Shown here: piece by piece, positions 47,204-58,615 of the stretch
Position numbering within the stretch: the first letter of the stretch is position 1
Layout of the letters: each line of letters begins with the position of its first letter
NCBI RefSeq assembly: GCF_008831285.2
Contig: NC_045142.1
Coordinates: 16,495,354 to 16,559,353, forward strand
Source: Nymphaea colorata
Taxonomy: Eukaryota; Streptophyta; Magnoliopsida; Nymphaeales; Nymphaeaceae
DNA: 64,000 nucleotides
Direction: 5' to 3'
Notes under the pieces: generated by a model
What the model saw: the letters and a program-made list of their open reading frames with translations, nothing else
Database searches by the model: none
Told to the model about the DNA's origin: nothing
Translations under genes and position numbers: made by a program

Positions 47204-49090
47204 ACAGATTTTTTGGATTACAAAGGGAAGACAATCATATTGTTGCAGATGTGCCTGAGCATGAGAGAGATGAAGGATGCTCTACTAGGACTGAGGAGGA
47301 ACGTAATCACTTGTTTGGGTAGGTTTACTCTAGGCAAAGAATACGTACTGATGAGGTGACTATTGGTGAGAATTTTACCCCCAATCCCAATGCTATTCCT
47401 TCCCTGGATGACCCAAGTCATGCTCGGGAGATTCAGACTGAAGCTGCAAATGAAGAGGTTCTCATTGCCCTGAGAAAGGGTGTCAAATCATGTACTCAAC
47501 ACCCGATTGGTAACTTCGTATCATATTCTAAACTGAGCAAGGATTACAAATGTTTTGTATCTTATCTTTCTTTGACTGTGATTCCCAGAACTGTTACAGA
47601 GGCTCAGAGTGATCCCAAGTGGACTCATGCTATGCAAGAAGAGATGGAAGCCTTGAGCAGAAACCAGACGTGGGAAGTGATAAAGATCCCTGAAGCGGTT
47701 CATCTGGTTGGATCCAAGTGGGTCTACATCATTAAGTACAAACCAGATGGGAATGTTGAGAGGTACAAAGCTCGTCCTGTTGACAATGGGTTTAGTCAGA
47801 AGTATGGGATTGACTACTTGGAGACCTTCGCTCCCGTTGCAAAGATGAAGACTGTTAGAGTTATCATTTCTCTAGTAGTATTGAAGGAGTGGAAGATGTA
47901 TCAACTTGACGTTAAGAATGTTTTTCTCAATGGTGACCTTAAAGAGGAGGTGTACATGTGTATGCCCCCAGGATATGAGGAACCGGAAAAATGCTGTAAA
48001 CTGAAGAAAGCTCCATATGGGCTCAAGCAATCGCCCCGAGCATGGTTTGAAAGTCTTAGATTTGTGACGAGACAACATGGCTACGATCAAGAAAATGGGG
48101 ATCATACTCTGTTTGTAAAAAGGAATGAGGGTAAGGTTACTGTTTTGTTAGTCTATGTTGATGATATGATTGTTACAGGTGATGATGAAGAAGAGATAAC
48201 ACGTTGAAAGGGTTGACTAACTGCCGAATTTGATCTCAAGGACCTTGGCAAACTAAGATATTTCTGGGTATCGAGATTGCTAGGTCAGGTACAACCCTTG
48301 TGCTGAATCAGAGGAAATATACCTTGGATTTACTGAATGAGACAGGAAAACTAGGGTGTAGACCGGCTTCTACTCCTCTGGATGCTGGGCACAAACTCAG
48401 TATTAAGGATGGAGAACCTCTTTGTGAAGAGGCTAAGGGGAGGTATCAATGTTTGGTTGAAAGATTGATCTACCTCACTCTGACTAGACCTGATATCACA
48501 TTTGCTGTTAATGTGATGAGTCAATTCATGCATGCACCTACAGATGCTCACTTGAAGGCTGTCAACAAAATCTTGTGCTACCTGAAGAGAAATCCTGGTA
48601 AATGGCTTCTATATGTGAAACAATGGCCTATTGAGATTGAAGGGTATTCTGATGCAGACTGGGCACGCTGTGTTGATACTAAAAGATCCACCTCAGGGTA
48701 CTACGTCTACTTGGAGGGAAATCTAGTTGTTTGGAGAAGCAAGAGACAGGATGTTTGTTCCCGCTCAAGTGCAGAGGCTGAATATAGGCCTGTTGCTATG
48801 GGAGTATCCGAACTACTGTGGCTGAAAATATTGACTGATATTGGTATGATGACTGAAGGACCTATGAAGATGTAATGTGATAACAAGTCCGCAATCAATC
48901 TGGCCAACAACTCTGTGTTATATGACCGAACAAAACATGTCGACATTGACCGCCACTTCATTCGGGAGAGGATTGATGCCAGAGAGTTGTTTCTACCATA
49001 TATGAAGTCTTACCTTTGACTCAGTTTGAGAGGAATGTATCCAAGTTGGGCATGTTTGATATGTATGCCCAACTTGAGGAGGAGTGTTGA
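47204..49090 (+). pseudogene. Element G RT and RNase H, broken
   Basis: The first block DFLDYKGK (47204) and a stop at about 47321 precede the open RT (47356-48207), with ALRKGVKSCTQHPIGNFVSYSKL, GSKWVYIIKYKPDGNVERYKA, LDVKNVFLNGDLKEEVYM and YVDDMIVTGDDEEE. A stop at 48205 and a small frame change near 48260 interrupt it. RNase H follows (48300-48875) with DADWARCVDTKRS and SSAEAEYRPV. A TAA at 48873 replaces the tyrosine codon before CDNKS, and the tail is shortened near 49010. Confidence 0.87.
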
Positions 49091-49317
49091 CTTATGGTGT
49101 ATTCGGGTCACCCATCCGGGTCTGGATCTAGACCCGATTGGCCCTATTTAACCTGTGTAAACCCTAATTGTTAGTGTGTGAATAATATTCTAAGAGAGAG
49201 TGTGTCTGGTTGCTAGTGGGCATCAGTCCTCACCTATGGTTTTTTCCATCTTGTTGAGGGGTTTTTCACGTTACATCCGTGTTCGTTTCTTGTTTCCTCG
49301 CTTTTACTATTTCTACA

Positions 49318-49983
49318 CCATCAAAATAAACTCAATGACAAACTAAATAAAGGCTTGTTATGTCAGTGTACTTTCTCTCATGCTTGTAGCAATAAAAAAC
49401 ATATTAAAATACCTAGATTTGCATTTTCTACTACATTTCAAGTTATAAAGAAGTTCAAAGGAAGAATATTGTTTGCAACCACCAATTAATCTTACTGCTC
49501 CATAATGTAATTGAACAAACTGGGATTTGTTACAAAAATTGAGCATCAAAAAATGTACTAACAAGAACACAAAGAAAACTTGCACACTGCTCTATTTTGA
49601 ACCCTCTAAAACTAAATCCTAATTCAGTAAATTGCACAGAAGATATGTCTAACACTCCTAACAATTAGTATAGATTCTAGTGTAAAACTACAATAGTGAC
49701 CAACGTAAAAAACAACACCCTAAAATTACAATCTACGCTCTAGATTCCAGATTCGGCCCGTCAAGAGTGACCAACCCTAGAGAATGCTTTCAGATCCTTG
49801 GATGATAATCAAGGTCCACTTAGATCCTCTACAAAATCAATATTTCTAATATTGCTACTCCATTCTAAGTACAGTAAATATAGTTTTAAACACAAACATT
49901 AAGAAAGCAATAAGGACAACTTGCAACCAAAATCATAACCAAAGTGATATGGTAGTCTCAAGCCACAGAATGCAAATTTTTAC
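49318..49983. other. Intron 2 sequence next to exon 2
   Basis: AT-rich, no element or exon signal apart from the exon 2 donor at 49983. Confidence 0.5.
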
Positions 49984-50131
49984 CACAAGCATCAGCTATG
50001 CGCTTCTTTAAGGAGTTTGAGAAACGCTGAACATCAAAGCTACAGTCTAGATCAAAGTACATGACTAGCCTTTGCATGCCACCAAAGAAGACACCATTGC
50101 AAACATTAGGAAGAATGCAGTTTATGGCAGC
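49984..50131 (-). CDS. XRCC2: XRCC2 exon 2 (residues 72-120)
   Basis: 148 bp. The acceptor is CAACAG before 50131 and the donor is GTAAAA from 49983. The frame continues at phase 0 from exon 1 and leaves one G (phase 1) for exon 3. The peptide AAINCILPNVCNGVFFGGM continues the P-loop helix; human XRCC2 has the block CILP at the same place. It then gives RLVMYFDLDCSFDVQRFSNSL, matching the family block VLFIDTDYHFDMLRL (a beta strand with an acidic pair followed by an amphipathic helix). The open frame runs past both splice sites in raw sequence; the boundaries are set by the AG/GT signals and phase. The Copia element G starts about 0.7 kb into the following intron. Confidence 0.9.
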
Positions 50132-50939
50132 CTGTTGATTACACAGGTAAACTTGAAGCATCAGTTAGCAGTTAATTTTCTTAATGACAAAAGAGCAACA
50201 AAGCCAAGAGCTCCAATCATGTTGCATTGCTCATAGTGTGTTTTCCAGAAAAATCACAGCCAACTCAAGGAATGGCTTGAAAATTCACTAACCGCACATA
50301 CAAGATTTGGAAATAATAATCAATTGGAAGGAACAAGGGACATCACAAAATTGACAATAAAAACACAAACATATTCAGGAAGCATTCTATCATAGTTTGT
50401 AGAGTTATAGTTACATCACTAACATAATAGTGCTATTAGGCTTAGTAGACATGATTGAATTATCGGAAGTCAGCCACGTATTATCATCAGATTCTTGATT
50501 ATGCACTTAAAATTGAGTTTTCAAGAGTAAAGGAAACATGGGACAGCAGAAAAAAAAACATGCAGATGGAAGGAGATGATGCCAAAGAGAAAACAGATAA
50601 TTTGCAGAGCAGAACACAGAGAGGCTATGCAGACAAGAGTATCATGAAAATGAAGGACAGATTGGAGAAAAGAAAAGAATAAACCAGAATATTCTCATTT
50701 TGGGGCAGATGAGGGATCTCCAAGTTCACTTCTGTTGTGGCAAACTGTCCCTGATTTATGGTTCTGATACAATGCTAGATCTGAGTATTCAGAACTGTTC
50801 CACATGAGAGGAAGAAGGAAGACAATATGACAAAGCTTCAACGTAGAATGGCTACAAGGATCTTTCTAGAATACATATGTATTGCTTGTCTCCTCCTCTT
50901 AGTGCACGTTCCTTTATTTTTTTTTTGGGTGAACGTCAT

Positions 50940-52150
50940 TGACCTGTTAATTTGGACACAAAACAATATTTTTCTTGATATTGAGGGCATTGAGGACCTT
51001 TGAAATTTTGAGATCAAAGTGTGACATGGGAATGACAAAATTTTCAATACGAGTGACAGGGTCGTGAGTTCCATCATTAGTGACAATACTAGTCCTACAA
51101 GAATAACAAATGAGATTCAAGAGTTTACCTGCATTACCTGTCACATAGGTTACCATCCCATGATCAACAAACCATTTCCTGTGATCACTTTTTTTTATGT
51201 TCAAGTTCCTCTCAGCAAGAGCAGGCAACAACAATGCCTTTGACCTCCTTCATGTCCTTCTTACTACCATTCTCTTTCTTGAGTTCTATTTGTAGGTTTT
51301 TTTTTTCCATTGTTACGAGGAAAAAATTTGCTTTATTATGTCCCTTTTTGTCGGAGAGAAAACAAGTAGGAACATTTCTCTATCCTTAAGAACTCAAAGG
51401 CATATTAGGGGTAGGAAGTATACCTCGCCCCTCGTCTCCCACATCCTTGTCCCCTTCTGCCATGATTACATAAACATTATTATCCATTCTATATGTAACC
51501 CCAATGACTAGCACGTCCTGAGAATACATCTAAGTGGATAAGCCTTCGTAAAATCCTTTCATAGTTATCTCCTATAGTATCAATGTAGCTCGCAACTCTT
51601 CATATGTACGAAGAGTAGGCAAGCATAATAGAGAGATGACAGTCATATTGTATCCGGACCCAATGCGCGCAAAACATGCTAAAACATATTGGTAGCTAAC
51701 TGCATAGCCTACAAGCAAAAACTAGTCTGCAATCATCTTCATCTTGTTCAGGTATTCCATGTTTGAATAGAATCCTTCTTATGCAATCGAAAGTCTCGCT
51801 TAAGAAACATAATCCTTATCTGTGAAACCTATGACTATGTCTGAACCTGTTGAAAGTTGTATGCCTGATCCTCATCAGCTACCACAACAAGGAGCTCTTG
51901 TCACAGTGTAGAGGTGATGAAGGCAACCACAAATTGGTCTTCTTCGGTTGAATGGTCTTCTTCGGTTGAAGTAGCCAGGGTTTTTGACACATACTATTGA
52001 AGTCACCCCATTGTCATTCTTTTCCTCATGTGCCATAAATTCTGATGGGATTAGGGTACTTACATCTAAGTGACTGAGGAGACCTCAATTCCTTATGAAA
52101 GGAATAATTTCTTTTCCAAGTTGGAAAATTCAACTTATTTAACTTCTTAG
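50940..52150 (-). pseudogene. Copia element H remnant: gag and protease
   Basis: Read right to left: gag-like pieces with many stops (52150-51400), a knuckle-like segment TCFLSDKKGHNKANFF near 51375-51320 with altered cysteines, then a protease block KWFVDHGMVTYVTGNAGKLLNL near 51180 and HFDLKISKVLNALNIKKNI to 50950. In the family the protease is WxVDSGA; here S-G-A has become H-G-M. Homology stops at 50940. Layout resembles element A. Confidence 0.7.
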
Positions 52151-54330
52151 GGACAAGTTGACTGAGAAACTTTAAAGAGATACCTCAATGACAAAAAAAT
52201 CCATTTGAATTTGAATCATCAAAAAGATCAGAATATAAGGAGAGAATGAGAAAAGAAACTTTAAAAAAGCTGAATTGGAAGGGTACTATAGAAAGATCTC
52301 CATTCAGCGAAGGCACAAGAAAAAACAAAGTACTGCATGATCAAGTTGTACTCCAGGCAATCTGAGAAAATTCCAGCAAATAAAGCAAAGAAGTAGATAC
52401 CTTCTTTTATCTTTTCCTGTTTTTTTTGTCTTTTTCCTTTTTTTTTTGTTGAAGGAAGATCAACTTTCTGACAGACTTTGCTGGGACAAAACTGAACAAA
52501 ACCATCAGTCCCTAATCCTGTGATAAGGTAGGATGCCTGATTTGTTTCTAGATTTTAGGCATCTGAAGTCTGGCAGCCTCAATGTAGAAGGCATCTGGCC
52601 TGACAGATTTTAGGTGTTCGATTTCTGAACACTGCAGACTTTACATACTTTTGTTGAGCCCAACAGATAAGATTGGAATAAAAATATGACTGCAGGCAAT
52701 GATAAGGCTAAACAAAAGAGGTGTTGAAGATGAGAGCACTTATATTCATAAACAGAATTCATTATTTTAGAATGGCTGGATCAACAATAAATTGGGGATA
52801 AAGCCACTTGAAAGCATAAAAACAGCAGGAAATAGAATAAGGGGATAACTATTCAGATGTGGTTAGACCAGAAATAAATTGGAGATAGATCTGATTGCAA
52901 GCATATACATGGCAGAAATTATAATAAGAATGGAAGAAGGTTTGAACCAGCTTATCCAATAACTATGCTGTTAAACGATCATCTTGGATCACTATAAACA
53001 CCTTACCAGACAAGGAAGAAGGGATGTAGGTGACCAAGGCCTGATCATGTTTCATCCATGTACACAAACCATAACCACAAATATCAATTTTGAGTTTTTA
53101 TCAGTGAGGTTTTTCTCGGCTATCTTTTGGCAAAGTTGTTTTTCCCAAAAAATCTTGGTAAAATCTCGGAGTTTAAAAAAATAAAAAAATCAAAATGTTA
53201 GCTAAAAATACAATCAATGAGAAACTAATCAGAAGACATAAAAAGACATCTAGTTAAAATGATAAAAATGATAAAGTAATAAAATTTGTATTGCATCTAG
53301 GACATGACGTTAAATGCCTAAAACAAAGGGGAAAAACTATGAAACAAAAGTTGAAAAAAAAAATGTAAACAGAAAATGAAATACAAGATAAATGAAAAAC
53401 ACGATAAAATCACCTTAAAATTGTGATAAATTGATTTTTTAATGGGTTTTCAAAAGATCGTCATGTTTTCCCTTTTTGTGTTTTTCGTTTTTTTTCTAAT
53501 ATCCTGGTACTTTAAAAAATATTGTGATATTTGTGGCTATGGCTCAGACTAAAGAAAAGAAAGTTACAGATATGTAAGGAAGTTTTCAGTATTCAGCATG
53601 CACTAATAATCGAGAGCATCGGCTGCAAACCTTTTCACTGAGGCAGCAATTCCCTTCTTTTTGTGTTGCTCTTTCTTTTCTGTTTTTTTATTGAATAAGC
53701 ACCCTCAAGAAGATCATCTAAATCATGCACACGACTATCTAAAATATATATATGTGCTGATGGATCTCCAAAACAAAAGTTGTGCAAAACTGCTTCACAC
53801 CATCTGAATGAGGAAGAATAGCACAGAACCATAAGAAACAATAAGGAATGAGAACAAAGAGATACTTATCTCAGATTTCAGGTAAACTGAAGAAGAACAG
53901 CTAGCCTTTGACAGAATATCCTATTGCCTAATGGCTTCAGGTTTGGCAGTTCAAGAATAAGGAAAGAATAAATCAGGATTCAAACTTGCAGAATGAGAAA
54001 AGATGATTTAGGGTTTGCAATAGCAATGCTTGATGTTGAAGAAATAGGATCAGAAATTTAGGGTTTTGAAAATCTACTGAGAAAATTCAGCAATGAAATA
54101 TGGCACGTAACTTAGAGTTTGAAATCCAATCAGCAAAGCGGAATGAATTTGTAAAAGATGCTTAAAGGGCAACTAGAAAAATCTGAGAAGATGAATCGAA
54201 GAAAGACTATGGAAGAAAGGAACGATTTTCTTGACTTGGAAATCAATCCTAGATCTCTTTAAGCATGCTTTATAGAGACATCCACAGTTCGAGTGCAACC
54301 TGGCTCTAACACCGTGTTAAATTTGAAATC
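52151..54330. other. Possible leader of element H and unassigned intron 1 DNA
   Basis: Degenerate DNA between the gag remnant and a primer-site-like word at 54301-54315 (read on minus as a variant of TGGTATCAGAGCC). If that is a real primer site, the 5' LTR of H begins near 54316. I see nothing else. Confidence 0.35.
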
Positions 54331-54576
54331 AGCAATAAAGCATTTTAACATATATCTTAAAAAAAAGAACAAGCAGTGCACAGAGTCAATGCTCCAATAT
54401 AGAAGTTTGATCTAACTTCATTTTCTAAACATATGTTACAAAACATTAACATGTGACACTAATGCTCCAAAATTATATGAGCAGAACTGAAAAAAGATTC
54501 ACACACATACTGTGCTATATACCATTTATGCTAGAACTGAATCCACATGTACACTTGCTTTCCATTTTCAACTGCT

Positions 54577-54625
54577 GAAGTTTGCATCTTCAAATTCACT
54601 CAAACTATATCTACATACACATATA

Positions 54626-54675
<50 letters not shown>

Positions 54676-54703
54676 ATTTTAGTGAATTTGAAAATGCAAA
54701 CTT
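54577..54703. repeat. Inverted repeat enclosing a (GT)n microsatellite
   Basis: Arms of about 38-40 bp at 54577-54616 and 54666-54703 pair with about five mismatches (GAAGTTTGCATCTTCAAATT against its complement). The loop is (GT)n at 54628-54668. It may be a small foldback element whose centre became a microsatellite. Confidence 0.8.
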
Positions 54704-56143
54704 TGAGGGCTGGCAGGAGGAAACAGGTCACATCAAGGTTTATTGCAGGTTCTAGTTGTAGTGTTAATATCTGTGGTTCAAACCCCATCTCCCGACCTAG
54801 TGCTGTTTATGTAACTGAAAAAAGTCATCATGGAAGACCATCAGAGTGCCCAAGAGACATAAGACCCACAATGCTGGTGGAATTGTGTAATCCAGCTGCA
54901 TTTTTATTGGACGGTTTTGCTTTGGTCTTACACAAAAATGAATGTTTATTGACCTGTTGAATTTTGGAAGTGGAGAATTTGAAGTCATGATGAGATCCAA
55001 CAAAGATAATAAAGACAGGCATGACAGATAAAGGCACAATAAGTTCATGGTTCAATAGTTTTGGATGGAAATTAGTATAATCAAAAAGTTATGACATGGT
55101 ATTTTTCTGGTTGCATTGCTTTGAATGTCACCAAATATCCTTATTGAAAAGATTTGGTTACATGACATCACTTGAAAATTTCAATTTGTCTGTATACACA
55201 CCTCCAAATTCTAAGAAAAATCAATCAATAAGTTTTCAAGGTGAGAGGGACGATTTCATCAGTGGACAGACATTCAAGGGCATTCATTGATTAAATTTGT
55301 TGCTTTTGCATTTGACAAACCAGTGGCTTCAAAAGCAGTTCACACATATGAAGGAAAAAAATGTTAAATATTTGAAGTGGTTATTTGCTATGTTGTCAAA
55401 GGCAGTCTGCTCTTGCACCTAGGCTCCGGCTTGCTGATTACTTAAGCTTGCTGTTTTCAGAGTCTCAGAAAACCTGTTATTCAGAAATGCCTAGAACATT
55501 ACCTAGGATGCCTAGACTTTGTGTGGGTGCTCTGCTCAATAACCTAAGATTTTCTATTGAGAACCAAAATTTTTGTTCTTGGTTCGGTTTTTTTTTTTTC
55601 TTGTCCTCTTTTGAGATGGCTTTTTGTTCTTCTTTTGAAATGGATTTTTTTCTTCGTCTATTTTTATGCAGCCTTCTAACATTTCTTTTAGCGAAAGCAA
55701 TCATGCATTAAAAGTACATGTGGGTCTATGCATGCATTTGACTGGATGTGCACATACAGTTACAATTATAATTTATTTATTATTGTACTTTGACTATAAT
55801 GTTATTTTAAACTTTTAACTTGCATATATATGTTTTATCATATTAGCACTTTCTTGTTTATTAGTATTATAATAGAAGATACTCAGATAGTTTTACATCA
55901 AGGAATCTTAACATGAACTACTATTATATTCTGGAATTTATGTTCCCTCCTTTTGTTCATTAGATTAGTAATTTTAAGTTTTGTCTTAGGATTTTTAGTT
56001 CTGTGTATCATAATAGTTGTAAGTTTTCTTTGTGCCACATAACTTGTGTTCGACAATAGTAAGTTTGATTTACGTTGAATTCACCTAATCCTACATAGGA
56101 TCTAGGCCAATCTACCTGTTTAGGCTGCGCTTTATACATACAA

Positions 56144-56146
<3 letters not shown>
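54704..56146. other. Intron 1 DNA, unassigned
   Basis: AT-rich. Open frames here have no family match. No element boundaries found. Confidence 0.45.

Positions 56147-56193
<47 letters not shown>
56147..56193. repeat. CA then TA microsatellite
   Basis: (CA)n at 56147-56175 running into (TA)n to 56193. Confidence 0.95.
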
Positions 56194-56194
<1 letters not shown>

Positions 56195-56278
56195 ACTTAT
56201 TTATATTTGGACATATCTATACATAACTATTTTGTATTATTTTGGCAATATTTATACAACTGTATCTAACTGTATCTG

Positions 56279-56945
56279 CTAAGTCACATAGGAATGGGCA
56301 CAGGTTCGGGTATGGGAAGTGGGTGTGGGCACGGGACTTTTGAACATCTTGGTATGGGGGTATGGCGGAAAAAATGTGCAAAATTCCGGAAAAAAATGAA
56401 ACAAAACTCACACCTTTTTTGTTAAAAGTTTAAAACAGAAGGATATTTATAGTTAAAGATACAAAATTTAAAACCTAAGCAAAGAAGGCAGACCGGCAGA
56501 TTTTGAAGAAGGTACAGATTTTGAAGAAACGGCAGATTAAATAGAAATATGGCAGAGCAGCAGAAGACAGCTGCTAAACAGAAAGATCATCAACACAGGG
56601 CAAAAATTGAACCCCAAAATCATCAAATACATGTAAAGCATAAATAAAACAAAAATAGGAAAAATACAGCAGTGAAAAACCTAAATCGTGAGGAAAAGAT
56701 GATAGTAATAACAAAGGAAACACAAAAAAAGGGGGAAACAGCATACCAAAAACAAAATCAAATGAGAAAAAAGGGAGAAACAGCATATGCAAAACAAAAA
56801 AGGAGAAACAATGCAAAAAAACCCCAAAAGACAGAGTCAAATGAAAAAAAAAAAGATACTTATGCTGCCGGCGACGCTGAATACTGCCACCGTCCAGTCG
56901 CCACCAGCGAAGCTCCCCACTATGCTGAATATCTAAAATGCACTT
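56279..56945. mobile_element. hAT-like relic, GGTACGGGT family (copy 3)
   Basis: The left end CTAAGTCACATAGG at 56279 is followed by GGTTCGGGTATGGG-type words to about 56370. A GC-rich patch near 56865-56920, read on minus, resembles the GGTGGCGA patch of the copy at 25488. The right end, near 56945, is eroded and no target duplication is visible. Confidence 0.55.
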
Positions 56946-57560
56946 AGGTTGCTTCCAGGACAGCACAGCTTGGACCTTTGCTAGATCCAGTGACACTTCA
57001 TCCTTAAAGATTATGTTTCCCAAAAACATGACTTTGTCCAATCAAAACTCTCACTTTAAGAGTTAGCATACGCACTCTCAACATCTCAAATGATTTGCAA
57101 ATGGATCCTGTAACCCTTTTCATTGTGTGAATAGATCAATACATCATCAATGATACTATCACAAACACATCCAAATAACTTGAATACTATGTTCATGAGA
57201 TCCATAATGGAACCTTGTGCACTCATCAACACGAACTCACATATTAGTTCATGAGTTCCACAATGGAGCTTGTACATTTGTCAACATGAACTCGAAGACT
57301 AGTTCATGAGTTCCATAATAGGAGCTTGCTCATGTGTTACCTCACTTGCTAAAAGTTGTTTTAGGACTATTTGTATGCTTGACTTGCAATTGATAACATC
57401 CCAATCAAAAGACAATCTTGGACAAGGTCCTGGTCTTTCCCAATTTGGTGGAAAAGTCATCGATGCACAGCACGACGTACTTGTTCTTAGTAGGGTCTTG
57501 GTGATACACGCCATAATTCTCAGCCTTTGAGAACCCTGCCCATGGCAAAGCATAGTTGTC
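56946..57560 (-). pseudogene. Ty3-type RT fragment
   Basis: On minus, IDDFSTKLGKTRTLSKIVF, then a degraded GYHQL-like region, then a block with MDLMNIVFKLF, IIDDVLIYSHNEK and DKVMFLGNIIFKDEVSLDLAKVQAVLSWKQPK. These match Ty3-type RT, where the family active site FxDDxLIYS reads IIDDVLIYS. A partial duplication repeats the ELICEF/MDLMN segment (57190-57320). Many stops; a relic only. Confidence 0.75.
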
Positions 57561-58345
57561 CACCAAGTCTAGCCATCCAAAAGCAAGAGGTTGTCAACCC
57601 TGTAGAGAGCCGCGAATGCCAATTTAGATGTGCCAAGCATGGACCATCCTGCCGAAGCTGCTGACACGGGATGCCAAGAGGGCAAGGTGCTGCTGACAAG
57701 TCATGGAGGTCGACAAATGGTTGGCAGGTTGCCGAGCCACTACCGAGGAAGGGAGAGGATTCCTTATGTCAAGCCAATGTCACTACCGAGCAAGAAGTGC
57801 CAAGTGCTGTCAAGAGTAAGGGAGTAGCTACCAAGTTCACCTTGACATCGCCAAGCTCACTAAGGACGCGCAAAGCGAGTCACCCAGCACCACAGGGCAG
57901 TAGTGCGCAGGCGTCCTGGCCAAGGTAACTGCCGACAGTCGATATGTGTAGGCAGAGCCCCAAACCAGCAAGCAGTTGGGCACCTAGACGGTCAACTATC
58001 AAGTTGTGGTATGCAGATTCAGGGGAACCGAGATGCTTAAATGAATTCAAGTGACATGTAATCTTATAAATAGGGAAAAAGGGCCTAGAGAGGTACTCTT
58101 TGGCTATTGAACGAATGGTTCAAGTTCCTCTCTCTAGCCTGGGAGTTTAGTATTTTTTCGGATTTTGATGTTTGTTTGGGCTAGGCGTTGGAGATCCAGC
58201 GACAATCCCAGCCACAATTAAAGAGTTCTTTTGGTGAAGAATCTGCCCATCAACGTAAATTTTCCATTTCTTGCTTCTTTCTTGGTAAGGTTCTAAAGCA
58301 CGTGGCATCCATATTGGGGGACCTACCAGTAGTGGTATCAGCGCG
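57561..58345 (+). mobile_element. Possible Ty3-type LTR with primer-site variant
   Basis: CTTATAAATAGGG near 58065 is a good TATA box on plus. About 250 bp later TGGTATCAGCGC (58332-58343) differs from the tRNA-Met primer site at one base. The DNA between could be the R-U5 part of an LTR and the GC-rich stretch before it the U3. I could not fix the ends. It lies in intron 1, with exon 1 starting about 270 bp to the right. Confidence 0.4.
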
Positions 58346-58615
58346 CTCTCATTCAAATTCTCGAAAGCCAAAATGCCTACACATCATGGTCATCTTTGAG
58401 TCATACTTTGCCAATTTCAGTTCCAACTCGTTTCGCGGTAGCGAAGGAACGGCAATAACAGTTCTAAGATTGTTGAGAAACAATAGTGAAAGAGCACCGC
58501 GGAGGAAGTAGGAAACCCTTGTGCTAAGAGAGAGAGCAAGAGAGAGAAAGAGCCACGTATCCTAACCAACTAGACTACAACGGAACGAGAGACAGAGAGA
58601 TGGATGTTGAAGTAC

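Larger units (their letters stand above)
46213..49317 (+). mobile_element. Copia element G, internally deleted
   Basis: LTRs are 46213-46463 and 49085-49317. The flanks CTATC (46208-46212) and CCATC (49318-49322) match at four of five bases, as expected for an ageing target duplication. The primer site TGGTATCAGAGC is 46464-46475 and a purine tract CTTGAGGAGGAG ends at 49084. The 3105-bp element lacks gag, protease and integrase: the leader joins near 47203 directly to the integrase-RT linker. RT and RNase H remain but are broken. It is related to F and antisense to XRCC2 in intron 2. Confidence 0.9.

Noticed and set aside
54700-54800. GGTTCAAACCCC word resembling a tRNA B box, possible SINE
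   Set aside because: No convincing A box at the right distance, no poly(A)-type tail and no target duplication.
54547-54960. 137-residue frame across the GT microsatellite
   Set aside because: A run of CV dipeptides from (GT)n; no gene signal.
58562-58615. Extension of the XRCC2 exon 1 frame past the CAG|GTACTT site
   Set aside because: The extra residues lack family similarity, and joining at GTACTT gives a phase-0 fit to exon 2.
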